Made by a program: the position numbers and the translations under genes
Notes under the pieces: generated by a model
What the model saw: the letters and a program-made list of their open reading frames with translations, nothing else
Told to the model about the DNA's origin: nothing
Databases searched by the model: none
In this document: positions 18,601-26,917 of the stretch, one piece after another
Numbering within the stretch: position 1 is the first letter of the stretch
Layout: every line of letters begins with the position of its first letter
Origin: Bacteroidota bacterium
GTDB lineage: Bacteria; Bacteroidota; Bacteroidia; Flavobacteriales_D; Crocinitomicaceae
Direction of reading: 5' to 3'
DNA: 64,000 nucleotides
Assembly: GCA_016192075.1 (NCBI GenBank)
Contig: JACPUU010000022.1
Span: 124,001 to 188,000 of the forward strand

Positions 18601-19092
18601 AACATAGGGGCTGAGTTTTCATTCTACGATACCTCTTCGTATGCCGTTTCGTGGATCTGGGATTTTGGAGACGGCAACACGTCTTCCCTGCAAAATCCAT
18701 CCAATATTTATTTTGAGAACGGAACCTATACGGTGGCGCAATATGCTTATGGCCCGCTTGGATGCGTTGACAGCGCAATGGTGGAAATTGAAATTAATAC
18801 GGTAACTACCGAAATTCAGAAACTTATTCCAAACGCCATCTCACCAAACGGAGACGGAAATAATGATGTCTGGAAATTGAATTTTATTGAATTGCTGAGT
18901 ACCGAAGCAGAAGTAATTGTTATGAACCGCTGGGGACAAACGCTTTATAATTCCATTGGTTATACCCAGCCTTTTGACGGAACCTACCATGGAGAAGCTC
19001 TTCCGGAAGGAACTTATTTCTACATCATCAAAATCAGCGAAGACGAAATTTACGAAGGCTCACTGCTGATATTAACGGCAAAGAATAACTGA
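15637..19092 (+). CDS. Giant IgGFc-binding-like / Ig / PKD surface protein with CHU_C sorting domain, unit 2
   Basis: A 1151-aa secreted adhesin-like protein. The ATG at 15637 gives a basic N-terminus followed by a hydrophobic segment (IAGFFATVILIIISAGGFAQ); the upstream in-frame TTG at 15610 lies inside the -7 promoter element, so it was rejected. Residues ~30-440 resemble the IgGFc-binding N-terminal domain (DTVFWFAAP, SLKGTKSLGTNFYTPFQ, GDQITPTDYLGTEYII). Four ~85-aa Ig-like modules follow (VC...L.G.V.GATTTGxW...GxFxP...Y.PS..D), then three PKD modules, then a CHU_C domain (IPNAISPNGDGNND ... LTAKNN). The sorting domain differs from those of units 1 and 3, which end in GDV(S/T)LIR. A PorP gene overlaps by one nucleotide downstream. 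IgGFc here is a fold name; an antibody-binding role is not implied. Confidence 0.88.
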   Translation: MKSGFHIVESGWQKKIAGFFATVILIIISAGGFAQQDTVFWFAAPDISSAEGQSPIYLKFQSYSSPSTITVTQPANGAFTPIVVNLAANDNDSINLTPFLAQVESPAANVIATTGLKIASTSNITAYYEVAAASNREMFSLKGTKSLGTNFYTPFQKFWNNASVVPSTTNSIEIVATQANTTVLITPRAAITGHVANVTYSVNLDEGETYSARETDLVATTSLAGSIISADKPIAITVFSGALSNGGCTSSVGDQITPTDYLGTEYIIQRGTASGERVFILATENATSLTISNSGTTSTLINWGETYSYALTDPINFIESSKPVYVFHVSGSGCSLGGAQVPSLFCAGKYEQTFARTQSDSLGLILYTRSGFEDAFELNGNPLLITPADFSVVPGTAGEFVVALKYFNTTDVPVNTYNLVTNSEDIFGMGMIHGQSGTDVSYAYLSEFQSYPFVDAGLEEDTVCANVPYPLTGIVGGGSVTGSWGGSGYGTFSNGLTALTNTYIPSGLDTIISPVTIILSSTGPCPVMKDTLILHVDPAPIVNASADQTVCANNADVSLDGAVFGGSTTGIWSTLGTGTFIPDAVTLDALYVPSAADTTAGIVTLVLTSTGAANCNVVTDTMVVTISDAPVVNAVDDTIYVCSNNPGFSLSGTVYGATATGKWTTTGNGSFSPDNLTLNCTYAPTPTDVAGGSITIYLQSTNNGACTAVKDSVKVLFTPSPVVYAGGDILACTNEPAVDLAGVVSGATTTGQWSGGAGSYTPNSATLNASYTPTPGEVLAGTMTLTLTSTNNGTCISVSDVVQITFITPPFANFNFTDVCLEDTTLFTDFSLNGFGSIASWAWDFDDGTTSSSQNNNHLFPGSGNFDVELIVTSDAGCSDTTVKTVDVFELPVADFSYSTSCDNDLVIIDFTDNSTTTSDPINYWFYDFGGQGTQATQNPSQLFIGSGNFVITEIVKTINGCSDTLVQIINIPPRPTAGFYYNTSNGLNIGAEFSFYDTSSYAVSWIWDFGDGNTSSLQNPSNIYFENGTYTVAQYAYGPLGCVDSAMVEIEINTVTTEIQKLIPNAISPNGDGNNDVWKLNFIELLSTEAEVIVMNRWGQTLYNSIGYTQPFDGTYHGEALPEGTYFYIIKISEDEIYEGSLLILTAKNN
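16990..18060 (+). repeat. Four tandem ~85-codon Ig-like repeats in the unit 2 adhesin
   Basis: Four successive modules beginning near 16995, 17260, 17525 and 17800 share a Cys after ~8 residues, a central GxW, a GxFxP turn, an LNAxYxPS stretch and an LTSTxNGxC end. The same module type recurs in the unit 3 adhesin and twice in the unit 1 adhesin. Boundaries are approximate. Confidence 0.7.
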
Positions 19093-20048
19093 TGAAAAAT
19101 GTAATTACACTATCGGTTCTGGTTTTACTCGCTGTTAACGCACAGTCACAGCAGCAGTTTGTTTTTACAAACTACATGCTTAATCAGTATTACTATAACC
19201 CGGCCTTACCAGGAAGCCAGTCTGTTCACCGAGCCAACATCGGTTACAGAAATCAGTGGGCAGGGTTTAATGAGGCACCGGTAACCATGCAGGCAAGTTT
19301 TTATGGTTCTTATGCCAATCAACGTAAACATGGTTATGGCGTTTCGCTGATGTCTGACCGCAGCGGACTCATTCAAAACACCAACCTTTATGTGAATTAC
19401 GCTTACCATATAAGACTGACAGATTCAATCAGACTGGGATTTGGTATTAAACCCGGATTTTTGCAATACAACGTAAAACTGTATGATGCGCAGCTGGCTG
19501 ATCCGGTTGACAATGTTTTAACAGGCAACATTCTTGCCACCAACGCCATTGACCTTGGAACCGGGTTATACCTCTATTCCAATAAATTTTTTGTTTCTGC
19601 TTCAATGAGGCACTTGCTTGGAAAATCAGTTTCCTTTACGGGTTTCAATTACGGCCTTGCAAAACATTATACCCTTATTGCCGGTTATAAATTCCAGGAT
19701 AAAAAGAAAAAACTGGAGTTTGAACCAAGCGTCATGTATCAATATGTAAGCCCGGTTCCGGCACAGCTCAGCGTAATGCTGCGCCTCACTTATAAAAACA
19801 AAATCTGGGGAGGCGTGACCATGCGCACGCAGGATGCAGTTGGTATTGTTGGCGGTGTTACCTTGTGGAACAGGTTTAGTATTGGTTATGCATTTGACTA
19901 TTCCCTGGGAGATGTACGAACTTACAACTACGGCACACATGAACTGGTACTTTCATTCATTACAACCAAAAACAAACCAACACTGGATCAGGAAGACGAA
20001 GAATTGAATAACGGTATTTTTGAAGAAAACAAGAAGAAGGACGAATAG
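19092..20048 (+). CDS. PorP/SprF-family T9SS outer membrane protein, unit 2
   Basis: A 318-aa outer membrane beta-barrel. Signal peptide MKNVITLSVLVLLAVNAQS, then the classical family start QQFVFTNYMLNQYYYNPALPGS and YRNQWAGF. The acidic/basic C-terminal tail after the last strand (DQEDEELNNGIFEENKKKDE) is absent from the other two PorP proteins here. The ATG overlaps the stop of the unit 2 adhesin (TGATG), implying translational coupling and a cargo-partner relation. It is more divergent from the unit 1 and unit 3 PorPs than those are from each other. No PorE-like gene follows it directly; the next gene is the unit 3 adhesin, 21 nt on. Confidence 0.9.
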   Translation: MKNVITLSVLVLLAVNAQSQQQFVFTNYMLNQYYYNPALPGSQSVHRANIGYRNQWAGFNEAPVTMQASFYGSYANQRKHGYGVSLMSDRSGLIQNTNLYVNYAYHIRLTDSIRLGFGIKPGFLQYNVKLYDAQLADPVDNVLTGNILATNAIDLGTGLYLYSNKFFVSASMRHLLGKSVSFTGFNYGLAKHYTLIAGYKFQDKKKKLEFEPSVMYQYVSPVPAQLSVMLRLTYKNKIWGGVTMRTQDAVGIVGGVTLWNRFSIGYAFDYSLGDVRTYNYGTHELVLSFITTKNKPTLDQEDEELNNGIFEENKKKDE

Positions 20049-20069
20049 TTGTTCAAAAACTTAAGGACT

Positions 20070-23000
20070 ATGAAACTCATTCGAAAAATAGTATTGATTG
20101 TTGCCTTTTCGTGCTGCGGTGTGCAGCAGGTAAATGCACAGATTGATACGAATTTCTGGTTTGCCGCCCCCTGGGTGACACCCGATCACTGGTGGAGAGA
20201 TCCGATTGCTTTTCACATTTCTACATTCAGCAATCCAACGATTGTAAATATCAAGCAGCCCGCTTTGGCTTACGATACAACATTTACCGTACCTGCAAAC
20301 TCCTTGTTTACAAAATATGTTACGCACATCATGAACCAGTTGGAGAGTAAACCTGCCAATTCAGTTCTCAACTCAGGTGTACATATTACCTCCAACTATC
20401 CGATCACGGTAGTTTATGATATCATTACACGGGCCCCGAACTATTATAACCCGGAGACTTATTCACTAAAAGGAAACAATGGGCTGGGTTATGAGTTTGT
20501 TGCACCGTTCCAGACCAAATGGAATAACCAGACATTGGGTGGTGATTTAAATGGTGATGGTACGGTAACACAACCCCGGCAGCAAATTTCTATTGTTGCA
20601 TCAGAAGACAATACAACCATCTGGATTACGCCCAAATGTGCCATTGTCGGGCATCCGGCGGGTGTTACTTTTTCAGTAGTGCTGCCGCTTGCAGGTAATG
20701 TATACGCCGTTCAGAATATGGTTGGCAATACCAATGTGCTTGGAAATAACCTGGCCGGAACGGTAATCGTTTCAGACAAACCCATTTCTGTTTCAGTATC
20801 CGATGACTCTGTAAACCCAGCCGGCGGCGGCGGATGTTATGACCTGATGGGAGACCAGATTGTTCCGACCGACGTGATTGGAACAGATTACATTGTCAAC
20901 AAAGGATTTTTGAACGGTGGTTCAGATGAATCACTCTACGCTCTCGCTACTCAAAACTTTACAACCGTTACCATCAATGACGGCGTTACTACAACTACCG
21001 TAATTCTCAACCAGGGAGATACCTATTCATTTATTACCGATTACCAGTTAACCTATGTAACGGCAGATAAACCCATTTACATGCTTCACATGTCAGGATA
21101 TGGTTGTGAACTGGGTGAAGCCATACTGCCACCACTCAACTGCGCCGGATCAGACCAGGTGAGTTTTGCGCGTGCCAATGGGCAGAGTTTTCTGCTGAAT
21201 CTATTATGTCCTGCCGGTTCTGAAGGTAATTTTACCTTAAACGGATCACCCACTCTTGTTCCGGCAGCGGCATTCAGCCCTGTACCTGGTACCGGCGGAG
21301 CCTGGATGGGAGCACAAATCAGTTACAACACCACCGATGTTCCCGTTGGATCAGCCAACCTGATTTCAAATTCTTCTGATTATTTTTCATTGGGTATTAT
21401 CAACGGTGGTGCTTCAACCGGATGCCTCTATCACTATATGTCCTCATTTATCCGCCGTGTTTATGTGGATGCAGGAACTGACCAGGTTCTTTGTAAAAGC
21501 AATACCGATATTAACCTGACGGGAAGTGTTACCGGTGGCGTAACAACCGGTATCTGGAGTGTGCTGGACGGTACCGGTACGTTTGCTGACCCGGTTAACA
21601 TGAATACAACATACACTCCTTCCCCGTCTGATTATACCCAGGGATACCTCACATTTGTACTTCAGTCAACCGGCAATTGCCTGCCTGAATATGATACCAT
21701 GAGTGTTTCATTTATTGAATCACCGGTGGTTACAGCCGGTGCTGACCAGTTTTATTGCCGCAACAATGTTCCGGATATTCCGCTTAACGGAACGCTGCAG
21801 TTTGCAGTTGGATCAGTTTGGTCAGGCGGTAATGGCGGTGCCTTTGATGATATTTCAGATTTAAATACCAATTACGTTGCATCTCCGGCTGATATTCTGG
21901 AAGACAGTTTAATACTTATAATTACATCCAGCGGAAGTTTTTTCTCCTGCCCGGATGACAAAGATTCAGTGGTCATTTATTTCACAGATCCGGCAACAGT
22001 TTTTGCCGGGCCGGATATTGTGACCTGTGCCAGTCAGCCTGATGTTCCTCTGGCAGGAAGTGTTACCGGAGCTTCATCTACCGGTATCTGGACTACTTCT
22101 GGTTCCGGAAGTTTCTCTCCGTCAGAAACCAACCTGGTAACTGATTATACCATGAGTTCATCAGACACCACACTTAACAATTTAACGCTTGTACTCACCT
22201 CAACCAACAACGGCGGTTGCCTTGCCGTAGCAGACAGCCTGATGGTTACCATTCTCGACCAGCCTGAAGTGACTATTACTTCCGGAGATTCAATTTGCGC
22301 AAACCTGCCGGTCATTAACCTGGACGGAACAGTTACAACCGGTTATTCGGTTTTATGGACCGTGGATGGTTTTGGCTCAATTGCCAGCCCTGCAACGCTA
22401 AACACCACTTACACCGTGAATCCGGCAGACACGATCAATGGATCCATTATGGTACACCTGGCTACCAGCGGAGGCATTTGTCCAATTGAAGAAGACTCCC
22501 TGCTCATTTCATTTATTGCTCCGCCGGTTGCAAATGCCGGACCCGATCAGGCCTATTGCAGCAATGAACTTGTTGCGCTCAACGGTGTACTCAGCGGCTC
22601 TGCCTCATCCGGAACCTGGACATCAACCGGCACCGGAACCTTTTCACCAAGTAACATGCTGCTCAATACATTCTATGCAGCATCAGCACTTGATTTGAGT
22701 GTTGGGTCCGTTGATCTGATTTTAACCACCTCAGCTGATTTTGGCTGCATTGCTGACCAGGACACCATACAGGTTACCTATAAAGAATCACCTATGGCAG
22801 ATTTTGATTACTCATCTGCCTGTTCAGGAGAGAACACCTATTTTACAGATCAGTCAACATTTACTTCAGGCAGCATCATTACCTGGACCTATGACTTTGG
22901 AGACGCAACAGGATCCATTGCAAATGACCCTATTCACCCCTATTCCGGATCAGGAAATTACCTGGTTTCACTGATTGTTGAATCATCCAATAACTGTTTT

Positions 23001-23795
23001 GACACCATTACAAAAAATGTTTATGTAAACCCTGTGCCGGTTGCTCTCTTTACCAATGAATATGCCTGCCAGGGAGAAGATGTTGCATTTCAGGATATCT
23101 CATTTCTGGCAGCTGGAAATATACTGTCGTGGGCCTGGAATTTTAACAGTGGAGAAGGCACCAGTACATCACAGAATCCATCTTACATTTTTACAAACGC
23201 CGGAGATTTTCCGGTTATGTTAACCGTAACTTCTGATTCTGGTTGTGTTGGTACAGTAACCAACCTGGTAACGGTGCTTACCGGCCCCGACGCCGATTTC
23301 AGTGTAACACCGGTACCTGCCCTGGCACTGGAAAATGTGTTTTACACCGATTTGACCGCAGGTGCTATTACTGACTGGTACTGGAATTTTGGAGACGGCC
23401 TGGGAGGAAATCTTCAAAATGAAATCCACCAATATTCAAACGGAGGTATTTACCAGATCACACTGGAGGTAACTGATACAGCAGGATGCGTGGATACCAC
23501 CTCACAATTCATTAACATTGTTCTGCTGCCCGTTTTACCTACCGCATTTACACCCAACAATGACAACGATAACGATGTTTTCATAATTCGCGGCGGACCA
23601 TTTGAAGCCGTGGATTTTAAAGTTTACAACAACTGGGGACAGCTTATTTTTACCTCGCTTGACGCAAACGTTGGCTGGGATGGTACCTACCAGGGTGATG
23701 ATGCCCCGGTGGGCGTTTATACGTGGACCTTTGTTGTTACCATTTCAGGTGACCGGAAAATAATTAAAGAAGGTGATGTCACATTAATCAGGTAA
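20070..23795 (+). CDS. Giant IgGFc-binding-like / Ig / PKD surface protein with CHU_C sorting domain, unit 3
   Basis: A 1241-aa secreted adhesin-like protein. The ATG at 20070 (MKLIRKIVLIVAFSCCGVQQ) gives a proper signal peptide; the TTG at 20049 was rejected. The N-terminal ~430 residues are an IgGFc-binding-like domain related to that of unit 2 (DTNFWFAAP, YSLKGNNGLGYEFVAPFQ, GDQIVPTDVIGTDYIV). About five Ig-like modules (~85 aa) and three PKD modules follow, then a CHU_C domain (LPTAFTPNNDNDND ... GDVTLIR). The sorting domain is closest to unit 1 (both have DFK(I/V)YNNWGQ and end GDV(S/T)LIR), although the N-terminus matches unit 2. The downstream PorP starts within the stop codon (TAATG). 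Confidence 0.88.
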   Translation: MKLIRKIVLIVAFSCCGVQQVNAQIDTNFWFAAPWVTPDHWWRDPIAFHISTFSNPTIVNIKQPALAYDTTFTVPANSLFTKYVTHIMNQLESKPANSVLNSGVHITSNYPITVVYDIITRAPNYYNPETYSLKGNNGLGYEFVAPFQTKWNNQTLGGDLNGDGTVTQPRQQISIVASEDNTTIWITPKCAIVGHPAGVTFSVVLPLAGNVYAVQNMVGNTNVLGNNLAGTVIVSDKPISVSVSDDSVNPAGGGGCYDLMGDQIVPTDVIGTDYIVNKGFLNGGSDESLYALATQNFTTVTINDGVTTTTVILNQGDTYSFITDYQLTYVTADKPIYMLHMSGYGCELGEAILPPLNCAGSDQVSFARANGQSFLLNLLCPAGSEGNFTLNGSPTLVPAAAFSPVPGTGGAWMGAQISYNTTDVPVGSANLISNSSDYFSLGIINGGASTGCLYHYMSSFIRRVYVDAGTDQVLCKSNTDINLTGSVTGGVTTGIWSVLDGTGTFADPVNMNTTYTPSPSDYTQGYLTFVLQSTGNCLPEYDTMSVSFIESPVVTAGADQFYCRNNVPDIPLNGTLQFAVGSVWSGGNGGAFDDISDLNTNYVASPADILEDSLILIITSSGSFFSCPDDKDSVVIYFTDPATVFAGPDIVTCASQPDVPLAGSVTGASSTGIWTTSGSGSFSPSETNLVTDYTMSSSDTTLNNLTLVLTSTNNGGCLAVADSLMVTILDQPEVTITSGDSICANLPVINLDGTVTTGYSVLWTVDGFGSIASPATLNTTYTVNPADTINGSIMVHLATSGGICPIEEDSLLISFIAPPVANAGPDQAYCSNELVALNGVLSGSASSGTWTSTGTGTFSPSNMLLNTFYAASALDLSVGSVDLILTTSADFGCIADQDTIQVTYKESPMADFDYSSACSGENTYFTDQSTFTSGSIITWTYDFGDATGSIANDPIHPYSGSGNYLVSLIVESSNNCFDTITKNVYVNPVPVALFTNEYACQGEDVAFQDISFLAAGNILSWAWNFNSGEGTSTSQNPSYIFTNAGDFPVMLTVTSDSGCVGTVTNLVTVLTGPDADFSVTPVPALALENVFYTDLTAGAITDWYWNFGDGLGGNLQNEIHQYSNGGIYQITLEVTDTAGCVDTTSQFINIVLLPVLPTAFTPNNDNDNDVFIIRGGPFEAVDFKVYNNWGQLIFTSLDANVGWDGTYQGDDAPVGVYTWTFVVTISGDRKIIKEGDVTLIR
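21465..22790 (+). repeat. About five tandem ~85-codon Ig-like repeats in the unit 3 adhesin
   Basis: Successive modules starting near 21470, 21730, 22000, 22265 and 22520 share an early Cys, GxW, GxFxP(S) and a repeated YTxSPxD-type stretch, matching the modules of the unit 2 adhesin. Boundaries are approximate. Confidence 0.65.
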
Positions 23796-24790
23796 TGAAA
23801 AAATTGCGCGTTATACTAATATCCCTGGTTTTGATTTTCAAAATGCCCGCATTTGGACAGGATTTTCACTTGTCTATTTACGACGCGGCACCGCTTTACC
23901 TGAACCCGGCTATGACGGGTGTTGTAGAAGGCAGCTGGCGCATTCATGCACACTACCGCACGCAATGGAAAGCAGTCAATTTCAAACCTTATACAACCGG
24001 GCTGGTCAGTTTTGATATGCCTTATAAAAAATGGGGATTTGGCGGACAGATTATAAACTACCGTGCCGGTATTGGCAATTACAATGCACTCCAGGGGCTG
24101 GCCTCTGCGGCCTATACCTTGTCTATAGACAAAAACAGGTATCACAATCTTTCATTCGGGCTGCAGCTTGGTATTACGCAAAAATCAGTGGAGTACCAGT
24201 TACACACCTTTGACAACCAATACACCACTACCAACGGAGGAGGTTTTGACAATACACTCAACAGCGGTGAAGATTTTGGCGGACAATCCTTCATTATTCC
24301 TGAATTTAATTTTGGCGCACTCTATTATTATTCAAGGCAACAATCACGCTTAAATCCATTTATCGGAGCATCGGCATTTAATATTTTGCAACCCAAAGAA
24401 TCTTTTTTTGATGCGGCCAATGAACTGCCGTTTAGAATCTATGCGCATACCGGGGTTCGCATAAATCTGACAGAAACATTTTACATAATTCCAAAAGCGC
24501 TGTATATGCAGCAAAAGAATTTTAGTGAACTTACCTTTGCCGGCGATGTGGGCTGGTACCTGAAAGCTCCTGAAACCTGGCTGATTGGCGGACTGATTTA
24601 CCGTAACAAAGATGCGGCCGTGGTTTACCTGGGCGCTAAAAAAATCAATTACATTCTTAAATTTTCATACGACATCAATTTTTCTTCACTCTCAAATGCT
24701 TCAACCGGCAGGGGAGGTTTTGAAATTTCATTCACCTACATGCATCAAAATGCGAAACCGCAACATGTAAAAATTTGTCCGCGTTTATGA
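23795..24790 (+). CDS. PorP/SprF-family T9SS outer membrane protein, unit 3
   Basis: A 331-aa outer membrane beta-barrel with signal peptide MKKLRVILISLVLIFKMPAFG and mature start QDFHLSIYDAAPLYLNPAMTG. It is closely related to the unit 1 PorP: both carry YRTQW, TGL(I/V)SFDM, KWGFGGQI, YRNKDAA and a C-terminal SLxNxSxGRGG(S/F)E(F/I)S block. It overlaps the preceding adhesin gene by one nucleotide and the following PorE-like gene by ATGA, so the three form one coupled unit. Likely the cargo-specific partner of the unit 3 adhesin. Confidence 0.9.
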   Translation: MKKLRVILISLVLIFKMPAFGQDFHLSIYDAAPLYLNPAMTGVVEGSWRIHAHYRTQWKAVNFKPYTTGLVSFDMPYKKWGFGGQIINYRAGIGNYNALQGLASAAYTLSIDKNRYHNLSFGLQLGITQKSVEYQLHTFDNQYTTTNGGGFDNTLNSGEDFGGQSFIIPEFNFGALYYYSRQQSRLNPFIGASAFNILQPKESFFDAANELPFRIYAHTGVRINLTETFYIIPKALYMQQKNFSELTFAGDVGWYLKAPETWLIGGLIYRNKDAAVVYLGAKKINYILKFSYDINFSSLSNASTGRGGFEISFTYMHQNAKPQHVKICPRL

Positions 24791-26889
24791 TCAGAAAATT
24801 TGTTTGGCCGGCATTTCTTTTACTCCTTATTCTGCTGCCGGCAGCTGATTTTGCACAATCTAAAAAAGTGTGGCTGTACAAAGCCGATGAATCATTTGAA
24901 AAGAAAGATTATGCCACTGCATTGCGCTATTACCACATGGTACTGGATGACACACTGGGCATGTCAACCCAGGTGTTACCTTATGAAATAACGCTTTCAA
25001 ATCAAAAAATCAAAAAAGATTCTACTCAAACTCCAACTGAAAAAACAGTCAGCCTGGCACAGTATGTCAATCACCAGATGGCCATGTGTTACCGTTACAC
25101 CCAGGATGATGAAAATGCAGCATTCTATTTCAAACAATCTGCCGAATCATCAAACTATACCGATGATTATTATTACTATGGGCTTACACTCATGTACCTT
25201 GGTAACTATGAAGAGGCGCAACAGGTTTTTGATAAATACGTAGGCCTTGAAGGTGTTTCTGAAAACATGCTGAAACGCGCTTTCCGTGAAATTTCAGGCT
25301 GCCGTTATGCAATGGAAGTGCAGGAACCCGAAGAAAAAATTGAAGTGACCCTGGCCGATACGACCATTTTTAACAAGGGAACATCTTCGTTTGCGGCCAT
25401 GTACTGGGGAGACGGTTTTGACAAAGTAATTTTTACCAGTGCGCGCGATGGCGGAATTATACTTGACCCTGAAACGCAGGACTCCAAATACCTTTGTGAT
25501 TTGTATTGGTCAGAAAAAGGAGAAAACGGGGAATGGACCAGGGCCCATAATTTCGGGCGTCCGCTCAACTCAGCCAGGCATGATGCCTCCGGCGCAATTT
25601 TCAACAACTACGTTTATTATACCCGGTGGAGTGATGAGTCACGCAATGACAAACACATTTACCTGGCCCGCATGATTGACATGAAATTTTTTGAATCACT
25701 TAAACTTGATTCAACCGTTAACATGGAGGGTTTTCAAAGCATCAATCCGTTTGTTACAGCAGATGGAAAATGGCTCTATTACTCAAGCAACCGCCCCGGC
25801 GGATCAGGCGGATTTGATATCTGGCGAATTGAACTGGACGAAGTAGGCAGCCCGAAAGGAGAACCCTATAACGTAGGTGAACCACTCAATTCAGAATACG
25901 ATGAACTTTCTCCGTTTTTTCATGAAAAATCAAGTTCCCTCTTCTTCAGTTCAGACGGGCACGCAACAATGGGCGGACTCGATATTTTCAAAAGTAATTA
26001 TGACCCCGAATCAGACTTTTATGAGATGCCAATAAACCTGGGTATTCCAATAAACTCAGCACACGACGACAGCTATTACATTACCGACGAAGAAATGCGT
26101 TACGGTTTTATTACCTCAAACCGGAGTGATTGTTCTGACTGCGATTCATTGTATAAACTTTGCTCACACTGCTACAAAATATACAACGTGATGCAGCCGC
26201 CTCCGGTTTTTAAAATCAAGGGATACGTTTACGATGAGGTTACTGAAGAAGTTATTCCAGGTGCGCGTATTGAATTTAAAGATGTTAGTTACCAGTGGGA
26301 ACATTTTGAACTGGTGGCAGATGAAAAAGGATATTATGAGCATGAGCTGATTCCGAATCTGGAGCTCTTTTTGCGCTCAACCGCCAAGGGGTACTTTGCT
26401 GACAAAGCAGTGGTAATGACCAAAGGCGAACTTTACTCCAAAGTATACCGGCAGGATTTTTACCTTGAAAAAATTCCAGAAGGTGAAATTACCATTGAAG
26501 GAATTGAATATGATTTTGACAGTGCAAACCTGAGACCGGTTTCAATGGAAATTCTGGACAAGCTGATTGAGTTTCTGGAACTGAACCACAACCTGAAGGT
26601 AGAAATAAGATCACACACCGATGAACGCGGAAATGACAAGTACAACATGAGCTTGTCTGAACGCCGGGCCCAATCAGTAGTTGACTACCTGGTTGCACAC
26701 GGCATTCCGGTTGAAAAACTGGTTGCCAAAGGATACGGTGAAACCATGCCTGCTGAAATAAAAGATGAAAGCGGAAATGTGGTAACGCTTACCCCTCAGT
26801 TTATTTATTCAAACCCTGACAAAGACAAACAGGAAGAATACCATCAGCGCAATCGCCGCACGGCTTTCTTTGTACTGGAAGAGAATTAA
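24787..26889 (+). CDS. PorE-like T9SS periplasmic anchor (TPR / WD40 / CRD / OmpA), unit 3
   Basis: A 700-aa paralogue of the protein encoded at 13373, with the same domain order. The start is the ATG at 24787 overlapping the PorP stop (ATGA); a TTG at 24775 is less likely. Signal peptide MIRKFVWPAFLLLLILLPAADFA; TPR-like helices ~25-160; PD40/WD40-like propeller ~185-460 (DGKWLYYSSNRPGGSGGFDIW, where the unit 1 protein has TLYFSTNRPGGEGGMDIW); CRD ~475-565 (IKGYVYDEVTEEVIPGA); OmpA domain ~575-700 (YDFDSANLRPVS, SHTDERGND, LSERRAQSV). The CRD and OmpA parts are near-identical to the unit 1 copy while the TPR part has diverged, so specificity for the partner PorP probably lies in the N-terminal half (inference). 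A perfect palindrome surrounds the stop codon. Confidence 0.9.
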   Translation: MIRKFVWPAFLLLLILLPAADFAQSKKVWLYKADESFEKKDYATALRYYHMVLDDTLGMSTQVLPYEITLSNQKIKKDSTQTPTEKTVSLAQYVNHQMAMCYRYTQDDENAAFYFKQSAESSNYTDDYYYYGLTLMYLGNYEEAQQVFDKYVGLEGVSENMLKRAFREISGCRYAMEVQEPEEKIEVTLADTTIFNKGTSSFAAMYWGDGFDKVIFTSARDGGIILDPETQDSKYLCDLYWSEKGENGEWTRAHNFGRPLNSARHDASGAIFNNYVYYTRWSDESRNDKHIYLARMIDMKFFESLKLDSTVNMEGFQSINPFVTADGKWLYYSSNRPGGSGGFDIWRIELDEVGSPKGEPYNVGEPLNSEYDELSPFFHEKSSSLFFSSDGHATMGGLDIFKSNYDPESDFYEMPINLGIPINSAHDDSYYITDEEMRYGFITSNRSDCSDCDSLYKLCSHCYKIYNVMQPPPVFKIKGYVYDEVTEEVIPGARIEFKDVSYQWEHFELVADEKGYYEHELIPNLELFLRSTAKGYFADKAVVMTKGELYSKVYRQDFYLEKIPEGEITIEGIEYDFDSANLRPVSMEILDKLIEFLELNHNLKVEIRSHTDERGNDKYNMSLSERRAQSVVDYLVAHGIPVEKLVAKGYGETMPAEIKDESGNVVTLTPQFIYSNPDKDKQEEYHQRNRRTAFFVLEEN

Positions 26890-26894
26890 TTCTC
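26881..26894. repeat. 14-bp perfect palindrome spanning the PorE stop codon
   Basis: GAGAATTAATTCTC is its own reverse complement and contains the TAA stop (26887-26889). It could fold into a short hairpin before the AbiH gene, but it lacks a T tail and has no loop, so it is at best a weak terminator. Confidence 0.35.
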
Positions 26895-26917
26895 CGAAAT
26901 TTATCATTTTTATTACC

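Noticed and set aside
15637-23795. Antibody-binding function from the IgGFc-like N-terminal domains
   Set aside because: The domain name comes from an animal protein; in bacteria it is a common fold of surface proteins, and nothing here indicates IgG binding.
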